From positions 15,785,443 to 15,849,442 of the forward strand of contig NC_003071.7 of NCBI RefSeq assembly GCF_000001735.4: a stretch of 64,000 nt of DNA, in the 5' to 3' direction. Shown one piece after another: positions 1 to 11,941 of this stretch (position 1 is its first letter; every line of letters begins with the position of its first letter). A model generated the notes under the pieces. The model was not told the origin of the DNA, made no database searches, and saw nothing but the letters and a program-made list of their open reading frames with translations. The stretch comes from Arabidopsis thaliana. Taxonomy: Eukaryota > Streptophyta > Magnoliopsida > Brassicales > Brassicaceae. A program made the translations under genes and the position numbers.

Positions 1-2634
1 AGTGCATGTTTCCCAGTTGCGAATCGTAAGATCTATCATTAATCACATGTTTAATAAAAAAAATAAAAAATAAAAATGAATAGTTTTTTATTATCAGGCG
101 ATTCGGACCATTTTGGTCCATAGTCTCTGATCAACCTTCAATAATATTTGTGATGGATCCACAGACATTAATCATCATGCATAGTTCATAATATTGCATG
201 GCCCTCGCGACCTAACATGATATACATTTTAGAATTTTGATTCCGGAGGAAAAAAACTTTTAGTAAGCAAAACAATAAAAGAAGGATAAAATATACTATA
301 CTGTATATATAGAAGGGAATGTGAAACAGAGCAAAGACAGTAAAAAAAAAGAGAAGGTAAAAGGTGATGGTATCAGAGAAAGGTGTTTTTGAAATAGGAA
401 AATAATAGTAGTGAGGGAAATGACATGACATATGAGTTGTCAAATTGAGGCAGATCCCTTCTCTGATCTTCTCTCTGCCATCTCTTGCCTTTTACCTCAT
501 GTGCTCCATTCTCTCCGGCTTTTTTTTTTCTCTTTTCTCTTTTCTTTTTCTCGTTTTTTTAATATTTATAAAAACCTTTTTTCCTACAAAATATGTAGGG
601 ATATTTTCAATTTGGATACATTCCTACATGGAATTTTCTTTAATTGGTAAATTTGTTGAAAAATAAAATTTGTCTTTAGTGTTTGTAAAACTAGATTTTT
701 TTGGGTAGTTAAGCTAGGTTTTCTTTTAGAAGACAAAGCTAGTTTTTCTTTAGGACGTCTTGGTAGTAGCGCTTTTTTAATAACTAAATTTTTATATTTG
801 TATTAATATGTTTTATTCTAACTTAAATTCTTAGAGTAGGAGTATTTTTCAGCTAGATTCTTTTTCAAACTACAACTTCTTATTAATTAATCAGTAGTTT
901 GAGTAACAACATGCCTATAGGACCATAGAAAAATCGACTCGGTTAATTAATGGTTTTACTTGGACAATTATAGTGATTTCTTGAATAATAGGGTTGTAGG
1001 CGTTTTGGTTCATGAAGATATGAAACTGGTTCTGATGGCGTGAATTGACCATTCTCTAATAATTAAGCTATAAAGATAGGGAGATTGGCCGGATTGGGGT
1101 ATATATTGAACCAATTGGATATTCATCCGATCTTTTTTCCGAGCATTACAGCTAAATAATTGAACTTAACTTAACTTGAGATTTTGATCCCCAAAAAAAA
1201 AAAACTTAACTTGGGATTATGGTATATGAAATTATGAGTTTGGGTCAAGAAACTTGTAGGACATGTTCATAACTGGTTAAGGAGAATAACATGTGTATCA
1301 ATTGAACAATAAAGAATATTGAATCGTTCTTTTAATGATATCTTTCGACCATCCTATTTATTTAAATATGGTTTATGTAGACGTTATAATTCAGGTTATC
1401 ATGGAAATGTTGAAATTTGGATCATGCATGCTTGATCCGGCTAGCCATTTCGTTGTGTGACAATTGACAAACCATTATGAAATTGACTTGTTCCTTTGTT
1501 GATTTTTTTTTGTAATCGAACCTATTTAAATGCTAATTATAATTAAATTTCCGTTTTGGATTGGGGAAATGTTTGTTAATTTGGTCTGATATTGGACTAA
1601 AGAGTTGCTTGTACTTGGTGTTTATGGCAAATGACCAGCAGAACAGGTAAAGATATAATAAGATAACGAAGTAGCTAAGTAATAAATAAAGACAAATGAT
1701 ACTAATGTGATGAGGATCATGATAGTATGAATCAATGAATGTATGATTTAGGTTAAGTGTCGTATGTTATGTTTTATTGATTTATGACATGCATGTTCTC
1801 ATTCGAGTTTCATAGTATATTAGTATAGCGATCATAAAGAGTCGTACGTGAACACTCTACACATTAAGTAAAAGAACATGGATCAAAATAACAATAACAA
1901 TGCTAAACAAGAAAATAAAGCATAACATGTACTAAAGAGTTTGACAAAAAGAAAAACATATACTAAAGAAATCACAAGCACAATGACACACAAAAATGCA
2001 ATAGAAAGTAACGAGTACGTAACCTCACAAACTGGCAAATCCGTTTCTATATCCATCTCTTTTCTTTAGCTAGTCCATAACGACATTTAATAATACCTTT
2101 TAACTTTCATAACCACTTTGCCTGGGCCAATATAGCCTTTAAAATCACAACCTTAATAATGCAAACTACAATCAATTGTCTTTACTCTTAACTCTTAAGT
2201 CATAAGACGCGGAGAACTGAGTCCCACATGAATTATGAAATCGAGTTTAAGAAAAATTGTAATTTAGTAGTATTTCAGATTTTATATCAAGAAAACTTGG
2301 CCCAATGGCCCATTACACGGTCCATTCGACTCGATCACTGACTGTTCGACACTCTTTGGCTTATTAGCAGAACGAAGATGCCACCAACGAAATAATTAAA
2401 GGAACAAAATAACCAAGAGAAAAACAAATCACTCGTAAATCGCAAAGATTAAAAGAAATTTTGCTGATAATAATACTAAAAACGGAAATATTTTCCACAA
2501 GCCACCGGAATATTCCCAAGAAAATTAAAGGGAAAACCCAGGGCTGGAAAATGTCTCATCTCTCTTCTTGTTTGTGTCTTCTTCCATTGTAAAAAATAAA
2601 ATTAAAAAACATCTTTTGGGTGGTTTTTCAGATT
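1..2634. other. Intergenic, no recognisable gene
   Basis: AT-rich DNA with only short open frames that lack family resemblance or splice context. A C/T-rich stretch near 460-560 could be leader or promoter sequence of a gene beyond the left edge, but nothing proves it. The one structural oddity is a small A-tailed insert bounded by direct repeats at 1168-1218. The right end is the 3' flank of the expansin gene. Confidence 0.6.
1168..1218 (+). repeat. Micro-insert with A tail between direct repeats
   Basis: The 16-bp direct repeat AACTTAACTTGAGATT at 1168-1183 recurs with one mismatch at 1203-1218. Between them lie 19 bases ending in a run of A. This is the form of a target-site duplication around a nearly empty retroposon. 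An alternative is slippage in an A-rich region. Confidence 0.45.
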
Positions 2635-4370
2635 TCAGACTCGAAAGTTTTTGCCGGAGAAAGTCTGACCAAACTGCCACGTGGCAGGAGCAACGTTCCA
2701 TGAGGTAGAAGAACGTCGGTCAGAGGCGGTGACTCGGAAAGAGAGTGATTGGCCGATGAGAACGGCGTTGGATTGCCAGTTCTGTCCCCAGTTCCGACTC
2801 ATCCTCACCCAATCTGTCTTTGATCCCTTTACGCTAACTCCGTTAATATCTCCGGCGCCGGCAACGTTAGTTACCAGAACAAGATTGAAGTATCTGAATC
2901 CGTTTACTGTGAATCTTATCCCTCCTATCTTCCGACAAGGTACCCTTCAGAGGAAACAGAAATTCAGACAATTATTAACAACAAGACAAGTGAGACTGAG
3001 AGTGACAGAGAGAGGTGGATCTCTGGGTTACTGTGTCTATGTGTCCTGCTTGGTTTCCCGAAAAGATAATTGGAAATACTATATAAATAATTCGTATTTA
3101 AATTGTGTATAAAGAGAAAGAAAGAAACAAAAAATAATACTAATAATCGAGAGTGATGGTTTCAGTTTCTGAACTCTGAAACACATAGGCCGTTATCTAA
3201 AAGTGCTACAAGCCTAGAGGTAAACAAAAAAACATGTTCGGTAGTCGGTACAAGTATCTTTTAAAGTTAATTAAAGAAACAGAACCTAAAAAGAAAAAAA
3301 TAGATATTGTGAAAATACTATTTTAAAAAAAGAATCTTTAGATTTATAAAGGATTTTTTTTTTTTTTTGAATATTGGATTAAGAAATTTTTAAAACGTCA
3401 ATTTCACATGAGACATGAAAGTGCTATATTCAAACTCTGTAGTTTCTAGCATATTATAACGAATAATCGAAAACTAAAGCCTCTAATTTGTTTTACACTA
3501 AAGCCTCTAATTTGTTTTACACGTAAAACATTTATCTCCCCTTCAAAATATTAATCTCCTTTAAACATAATCTAGATTTGCAAAAGTCACTATCATGAAT
3601 CATCCATTAATGCATATGGTTCTTTGTGTAATTTCTTCACCGTATTATTAACAGTGAAATTCTTATTGATTTCGCCAAATTATAATAGCCGACAAAACCA
3701 AAACGACGCAAAACAAAAAACAGAGAGAGACCTGCGATAGGAGACGGGGACAATGCCTGCACGGTATAGACCGATCTTGAGGAACATAGGCATGGCGAGA
3801 TCAAAATGCTCGCGCGGCGGATTGCACCACCCTCCGTCGTCACTCGGCTGAGCAAAATTCGGCGGACAAAAGTTCGTCGCCGTCACAAGAATAGATGGAT
3901 TTCCCGGAACACACCATCTCGGATCATCAGTACACTTAATCTCAAAACAAGCACCACAGCTGAATCCGTTGTTGAACAAAGCAGTGCTCAACGCCGCCGT
4001 GTTCACACCGTATCCTTGGCTGTACAAGTTCCCGTACCCACACGCGCCGCCTAGCAAAACCCCACGCGCCAAAAAGAAAAACAGAGAGAACAAAAAAGTT
4101 AGAAACTTCACAAAAAAGAAGAAGTCAGAAATCATAATTCATGGTATATGTACGAAATGAAATCGACAATGGTGGATTTGGTAAGGACGTAAGGTAGTGA
4201 ATATTTATACCCATTGTGCCGGAGGCGTCACTGCCACCGTAGAAAGTGGCGTGTGCATTCTGCCACGGTCCGCCACTGTAAACGCCGGGGATTTTGGCGT
4301 TTGTTGCGGTTAAGAGAAAGGAAGCCGTAACGGCCAACCACAAGCCGACCCTAAACGCAGTCGCCGTCAT
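2635..4370 (-). CDS. EXPA3: Alpha-expansin (EXPA3)
   Basis: Secreted cell-wall loosening protein that lets cellulose and xyloglucan slip during growth, without hydrolysis. Three exons (4211-4370, 3732-4050, 2635-2944) join in frame to 262 residues, the length of EXPA3. Residues 1 to about 25 form a signal peptide (hydrophobic [14 protein letters not shown]). The six-cysteine GH45-like domain 1 follows: GGACGYGNL at the exon 1/2 junction, then CGACFEIKC and the HFDLAMP motif that is the expansin hallmark. Exon 3 encodes the carbohydrate-binding domain 2, ending GKNFRV. Both introns are GT-AG; intron 2 (787 bp) holds a perfect 24-bp tandem duplication. A TATA-like CCATAAATA lies on the minus strand near 4437-4446, about 70 bp before the ATG. 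Family and length are certain; the paralogue name is from recall. Confidence 0.95.
3473..3520. repeat. Perfect 24-bp tandem duplication in EXPA3 intron 2
   Basis: The unit beginning ACTAAAGCCTCTAATTTG occurs twice head to tail (3473-3496 and 3497-3520) with no mismatch. That suggests a recent replication-slippage event, likely to vary between accessions. Confidence 0.9.
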
Positions 4371-4446
4371 TGAGTTAATAAGAGAGAGAGAGATGTGTAT
4401 TGGATAGGGACGAGAGAAAGCGGGAAGGACTACGAGTATTTATGGG

Positions 4447-6906
4447 GACTGATGCTGGTTGGGTGTTTTTAACCTTCCAGTTAAAGTTTTCTGTAATTTT
4501 TCAGATTTATAGGTTTTGGTAGGTAAATTAATTGCTGCCCATCTCATTGGTTTGATTGGCTTTCACTTTCTGAGACTAAACCGAAGGTGGCAATTGTGGT
4601 TATGTGCCAAAATTAAATTAGTGCAGATAAATTAGTAAACCAAAACTGAAAAATAGATGTTGTTTTAGTTATGTTATATCCGAAACCAAACAGCTCTCAA
4701 CCCAAAATTTAATTTCGGTATTCATAGTTGAAAACCGAAAAAACCAAAAGCTCGAATTTCGTATAACCGAATCAAACCAAAATTATAAATATAATATTTT
4801 TTTTGGTAAAACAAACCAAAATTATATGCCAAACACAGTCACGTATGTTTGTCTTTCCTTTTCACGAAGTAAAAAGGTTATAGTTATTTTATTTGCCATT
4901 ATCTACGCATGCACGCATGTATAAGTTTTTTTAGTCACAGAGCATGTTAAGTTGTTAACATATATAAATGTATTAAACAAACGTAAAAACATGTATGAAG
5001 TTTTCCTCTATATTTTCTTGTGAACATATCTTATAAATGAACCAAACGAATCGAGCATCACATTAAGAGCATGTGGTTAGACTAAGGTCGACATACAAAT
5101 AAATAAATTAGTTTTGCAGCATCAGCATATGAATATTGTTTATTTATGATTTTTCTGAACAATAATAAAAGTTGTATTAAATGGATGACATTGTCACATT
5201 CTCATAGGGCCGCAAAAGTTGAATGACAAGCTTCTCGAGAGTTATCGTATATTATATGAGCATGTGGAGTGTCTGTGATATAATTGTTACACAAGGTTTA
5301 TGTTCCATGTGAATTATTATAAGTTCCAAGGCTCCGAATGGCTGATTTTAGAGCAGCTTTGTTTTACTGTTTACAATAATTGAAATACATTATTCCAAAC
5401 ACTTCCAACTTCATATGTAGAAACTAAAAAGTAAAAAGACATATATAATTTCAACAGTTAAAAGAAATTTGTTGAACCAATCAATTTGTTTCGATCATTG
5501 TAATTGTTCAAAGAAATTTACTTGAATTTATATAACTATTCACACATAATGTATAGCAAATCATTTGCAGAAATATGGGAATAGAAAGACATGGATAGAG
5601 AAGCAAAAGAACGGTTGGACTAAAAAAATGAAAATCTTTGAATCTTTCTCTATGTAGCATTTAGTCAAATTAGAATATCACAATTTTCTCCACAAAAAAT
5701 TACTAGATAGATCTACTATATAAACGGTCTAATAAGTTTTGAGATCATGCTCTCTACTATGTAACAAGCCTGTGATGAATCAAGTCTTTAACCCTGACTA
5801 TCCACCGGCATATGGGTGGATGTCGGTGCTGCCCTGTTTGCGTCAATGGAAACCATAAACTCTAGAATTCCATTTGCAATCCATGCGTTAATGTTAGTTG
5901 GTGGTCGCATGTGCGCAAATGCAATATCTTTGTAATCTACAAATGGAGGGTTGTAATATCTCAGTACGATTCAAATCTACAAAAGATGGAGATGTTGGCC
6001 GCTTAATTTGTTAGAAACAGCTAAAACGAAATGAGTAAGTTTTTTGTTTGTGTTTTTATAAAGAACTAAGCATTACAAACGTAACTAAAATAAACTAAAC
6101 TAGATAAAGAAAGAAGGATGCATAAAATGACAATGAACTATTGAATTTATATTAGGGAGAAAAGTCAGCAAATATATGAATACTTGCATCCAGAGAATAG
6201 ATCATAGACGAATCATACGCAAAGATTATGCGAGAGTTCGTTTGCGGTCTTGCTAAAATGTTAAGGACTTTTACATGCTTGATCTAACACTAGTTGTGGT
6301 CTAGCTATCTGTTTTTTTTTTTACGGTTTTTTCACGTGAGCATATAACCATCGTATTACTAAGACGCAACCAATATGAAAGTTGAAAAATGTTTGCACGA
6401 ACATTACTATCTTACTCCTTTAAGCAAGCAATAAACACAAAAACATTTTTGTATGAAACATAAATCGATAAATTTTGAATGGCACTTAGCATGGATTTTT
6501 GTTGGGTATAAAATCTGGTTTCGATTGCTACTGAACACATAGCATGGAGCATGGATTAACACAAGCAATACCCTAAAAATATGATTCTATTTTAAAGTTG
6601 GAAACGAATTTTATAGCCATTGTGCCGTTGGGGGAAGGTCGAGAGACTCTCTCATTATCTTAATCAAATGGGTCTTAATTAACTAAGAAAATTATTAAAA
6701 AGTTTAAAGAACTCTGTCAACATTTAAGGTTCTTAAAAACTAATTAAGGTTTGATTTTAGTACCATCCAAGTTGGGGAAAAAAACTATACATAAATCTCA
6801 TTAAATGTGTACTTGCCACTAACCCAAAATAAAATAAAACTGTACTACTCGTACTAATTTGCATATTAAAAAATAATTAAGTAAGCTTTACTTACTGTAA
6901 TGACGA
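4447..6906. other. Divergent intergenic region, EXPA3 to SCL9
   Basis: About 2.7 kb separates the two divergent genes. It is AT-rich and carries no long open frame. A slightly GC-richer island near 5775-5860 contains an ATG-to-stop frame of 27 codons, which may be chance. No transposon ends were recognised. Confidence 0.5.
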
Positions 6907-6912
6907 CACGTG
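6907..6912. promoter_or_regulatory. G-box / ABRE-like CACGTG upstream of SCL9
   Basis: The palindrome CACGTG sits in GACACGTGGCG, about 270 bp before the SCL9 ATG. The ACACGTGGC core is the consensus bound by bZIP ABF/AREB factors and can also bind bHLH factors. Functional use here is inferred from sequence and position only. Confidence 0.45.
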
Positions 6913-7180
6913 GCGAACAATGAACCGATAAGAAAAGCACATTTTAGCTATTGTCAAAAAAATGATAAAGCACGACGACGACAGGTCCCCACAAAACGCA
7001 TATGATCCAACGGCTCTGATTTGCTTTTCCCTACCTCGTAGATTAGGACCTTTTTATTTTAATTATTTTAAAAATTAAAAACGCATTTATTCTGATTCCT
7101 CTCTTCACCCTCTAAACGTCGTCTTCTCTTCTTCCTTCGGTAATCATCTTCTTCTTCCTTAATAATTTCTCAATCGAGAA

Positions 7181-9337
7181 ATGATTACTGAACCAAGTCT
7201 AACCGGGATTTCAGGTATGGTTAATCGGAACCGTTTATCCGGTTTACCCGATCAACCTTCTTCGCATAGCTTCACTCCGGTAACACTATACGACGGTTTC
7301 AATTACAATCTCTCCTCCGATCATATAAACACCGTTGTAGCAGCGCCGGAGAATTCAGTTTTTATCCGGGAAGAAGAAGAAGAAGAGGATCCAGCTGATG
7401 ATTTCGATTTCTCTGACGCTGTTTTAGGATACATTAGTCAGATGTTGAATGAGGAAGACATGGATGATAAAGTCTGCATGCTTCAAGAGTCTCTAGATCT
7501 CGAAGCTGCTGAGAGATCGTTATACGAAGCTATTGGTAAGAAGTATCCTCCATCTCCAGAACGAAACTTAGCTTTCGCTGAACGAAACAGCGAGAATCTT
7601 GACCGTGTGGTTCCAGGAAACTACACTGGAGGAGATTGTATAGGTTTTGGGAACGGTGGAATCAAGCCTTTGAGTAGTGGTTTTACTTTGGATTTTCGAA
7701 ATCCTCAGAGTTGTTCTTCGATTCTAAGTGTTCCACAATCTAATGGTTTAATTACTATCTACGGAGATGGAATTGATGAATCGTCGAAGAACAATCGGGA
7801 GAATCATCAATCTGTTTGGTTGTTTAGGCGTGAGATTGAAGAAGCTAATAGGTTTAATCCTGAAGAAAACGAGTTGATTGTGAATTTCAGAGAGGAGAAT
7901 TGTGTGAGCAAAGCAAGGAAGAACTCTAGCCGTGATGAGATTTGTGTTGAAGAAGAGAGGAGTAGTAAATTACCTGCAGTGTTTGGTGAGGATATTTTGA
8001 GGTCAGATGTTGTAGATAAGATCTTGGTTCATGTACCAGGAGGAGAGAGCATGAAGGAGTTTAATGCGTTGCGTGACGTTTTGAAGAAAGGAGTGGAGAA
8101 GAAGAAAGCTTCAGATGCTCAAGGTGGGAAGAGACGAGCCAGAGGAAGAGGACGTGGAAGAGGAAGAGGAGGAGGAGGAGGGCAAAATGGGAAAAAAGAA
8201 GTTGTGGATTTGAGAAGTTTATTGATACATTGTGCTCAAGCTGTTGCAGCTGATGATCGTAGGTGTGCAGGTCAGTTGTTAAAACAGATAAGATTGCATT
8301 CTACGCCGTTTGGTGATGGGAATCAGAGGTTGGCTCATTGTTTTGCTAATGGTCTCGAGGCGAGGTTAGCCGGTACTGGAAGCCAGATTTACAAAGGGAT
8401 TGTGAGTAAACCGAGATCCGCTGCAGCTGTGTTGAAGGCTCACCAGCTTTTTCTTGCGTGTTGTCCTTTTAGAAAGCTCTCTTATTTCATAACTAATAAG
8501 ACGATACGTGATCTTGTTGGGAACTCTCAGCGCGTTCATGTTATTGATTTTGGTATTCTTTACGGTTTCCAATGGCCAACTCTTATTCACCGGTTTTCGA
8601 TGTATGGATCACCGAAGGTTAGGATCACCGGGATTGAGTTTCCGCAGCCCGGGTTTCGTCCGGCACAGCGGGTTGAAGAAACTGGTCAAAGGTTAGCAGC
8701 GTATGCCAAACTCTTTGGGGTGCCATTTGAGTATAAAGCAATTGCTAAGAAGTGGGATGCAATTCAACTTGAAGATCTTGATATCGACAGGGATGAGATT
8801 ACTGTTGTTAATTGCCTGTACCGGGCTGAGAATTTGCATGATGAGTCAGTCAAAGTAGAAAGTTGTAGAGACACTGTTCTCAATTTGATCGGGAAGATCA
8901 ATCCTGATCTCTTTGTCTTTGGCATTGTGAATGGTGCATACAACGCACCGTTTTTCGTAACACGGTTTCGCGAAGCTCTATTTCATTTCTCCTCGATTTT
9001 TGACATGCTTGAGACAATTGTGCCACGAGAAGACGAAGAGAGGATGTTCCTTGAGATGGAGGTCTTTGGGAGAGAGGCACTGAATGTGATTGCTTGCGAA
9101 GGTTGGGAAAGAGTGGAGAGGCCTGAGACATACAAGCAGTGGCACGTACGGGCTATGAGGTCAGGGTTGGTGCAGGTTCCATTTGACCCAAGCATTATGA
9201 AGACATCGCTGCATAAGGTCCACACATTCTACCACAAGGATTTTGTGATCGATCAAGATAACCGGTGGCTCTTGCAAGGCTGGAAGGGAAGAACTGTCAT
9301 GGCTCTTTCTGTTTGGAAACCAGAGTCCAAGGCTTGA
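7181..9337 (+). CDS. SCL9: GRAS-family transcription regulator (SCL9)
   Basis: Intronless 718-residue protein matching Scarecrow-like 9 of the LISCL/PAT-type GRAS subfamily, which acts in the nucleus as a transcriptional co-regulator. The N-terminal half is acidic and variable. A basic Arg-Gly run (KRRARGRGRGRGRG, about residues 316-330) is a likely nuclear-localisation or nucleic-acid-binding patch. The GRAS domain follows from about residue 342: first leucine repeat (LRSLLIHCAQAVAADD), VHIID region as VHVIDFGILYGFQWP, second leucine repeat, PFYRE region, and a SAW end (WKGRTVMALSVWKPE). The start is an ATG in a C/T-rich leader; a G-box lies about 270 bp upstream. Downstream, splice-like sites at about 9414 and 9506 suggest a 3' UTR intron. 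Confidence 0.95.
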   Translation: MITEPSLTGISGMVNRNRLSGLPDQPSSHSFTPVTLYDGFNYNLSSDHINTVVAAPENSVFIREEEEEEDPADDFDFSDAVLGYISQMLNEEDMDDKVCMLQESLDLEAAERSLYEAIGKKYPPSPERNLAFAERNSENLDRVVPGNYTGGDCIGFGNGGIKPLSSGFTLDFRNPQSCSSILSVPQSNGLITIYGDGIDESSKNNRENHQSVWLFRREIEEANRFNPEENELIVNFREENCVSKARKNSSRDEICVEEERSSKLPAVFGEDILRSDVVDKILVHVPGGESMKEFNALRDVLKKGVEKKKASDAQGGKRRARGRGRGRGRGGGGGQNGKKEVVDLRSLLIHCAQAVAADDRRCAGQLLKQIRLHSTPFGDGNQRLAHCFANGLEARLAGTGSQIYKGIVSKPRSAAAVLKAHQLFLACCPFRKLSYFITNKTIRDLVGNSQRVHVIDFGILYGFQWPTLIHRFSMYGSPKVRITGIEFPQPGFRPAQRVEETGQRLAAYAKLFGVPFEYKAIAKKWDAIQLEDLDIDRDEITVVNCLYRAENLHDESVKVESCRDTVLNLIGKINPDLFVFGIVNGAYNAPFFVTRFREALFHFSSIFDMLETIVPREDEERMFLEMEVFGREALNVIACEGWERVERPETYKQWHVRAMRSGLVQVPFDPSIMKTSLHKVHTFYHKDFVIDQDNRWLLQGWKGRTVMALSVWKPESKA

Positions 9338-10038
9338 CCGAGAAATCCTCGTTGGCATATGAGAGACCATCTCTTGATTTTCTTCCTGTGTAATTCCCAG
9401 AGACAGAATTACAGGTACAACTCGGATTCATATTCACATAGCTTTATTAATACCATCAGAATTCTTTCTAGGCATTGTACTGAGACTGTGTTATCTCTTT
9501 TGCAGATGTAAGAAGAGAATGCTGCACAAAGAACTTGTTCAAAGATAATATTGATGTAAGTCCTGTTTTATAACTTTCTAGCTGTGTTTTTGTTGTTTCT
9601 CAGCTAGATTCTCCTAACGGTATTCTTGTAGCTAGGGTGATCAGATTGTTTGTATATTGCTAGCAGAGTTAGTTTGTCTAGATTGTAACACATATAAGAG
9701 GAAGCTTAGAGAAACTATGGTTTAAAGAGAAGTTTTTTCCTTCTCCAATGTACACACGAGAACCAATGTTGCATTGAAATAAGATGTTTTACTATTTCTG
9801 GAAAACTCTTCTGCTTGGAACTTGAGCTCCTAGTTATTAGTTGTGGTCCCTCAATACTATTAGCGAGTTTTGATGATCTCTAAAGATATTTCAAAAGCTT
9901 TTGATGTTACTTAGAGATTCTAGGGCAAGACATCTTGAGAAATAGAAAGAGCCGGTTCAGACACATAAAGAACTCATCCCTCTCAGTGTCAATTCTAGGA
10001 CTTTGCTACAATGACAAAGGGAACAAAAAAATACTTAA
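9338..10038. other. Convergent 3' flanks of SCL9 and the SDR gene
   Basis: This contains the SCL9 3' UTR. ACAG/GTACAAC near 9413 and TTTGCAG near 9506 look like donor and acceptor of an intron downstream of the stop. Poly(A)-like AATAAG signals occur near 9778. The rest reads as the 3' flank of the converging minus-strand gene. Confidence 0.5.
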
Positions 10039-11535
<1,497 letters not shown>

Positions 11536-11941
11536 TGACTGGAGTTTGATAGCTCAGACGAAGAAGACGAGAGAGTGAGAAATATCGCAAAATTTCCGAT
11601 TTTCGCCACGTCACCTTATCTTTTGAATTATATTTGTCTTTTTGTTTCATTCTAATTACGCTTTAAACGGGCCTGATTTTAAAATGGGCCATGGCCTATC
11701 TCCCACGAATGATCGAAGAACATCTAATTAATTGAAGTAACATAGTTTTACTGTTTGATTTATATTTGGAGAACTACACAAATTTTTCTCTGTGTATACA
11801 ACTCAATATTTTGAACGTCGAGAGAGGTTTCTCAACACTATAAGACGGTTGTTTCTGTATAAGAAGGTTTCTTTACGTACTCTACAAGCAACAAAGATAC
11901 AAATCAAGAAAAATAAAACACCGGTTCCTTCCTTTTTAAAA

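Noticed and set aside
186-666. Short Phe/Ser-rich open frames at the left edge
   Set aside because: Low-complexity products of T-rich DNA, with no splice context or family match.
2681-3112. 143-codon plus-strand open frame over EXPA3 exon 3
   Set aside because: It is antisense to the conserved expansin exon; composition follows the exon and no known family fits.
5040-5760. Harbinger-like element from AAGAGCATGTGG to CATGCTCTC
   Set aside because: The end match is only about 8 bases and there is no TTA duplication on both sides.
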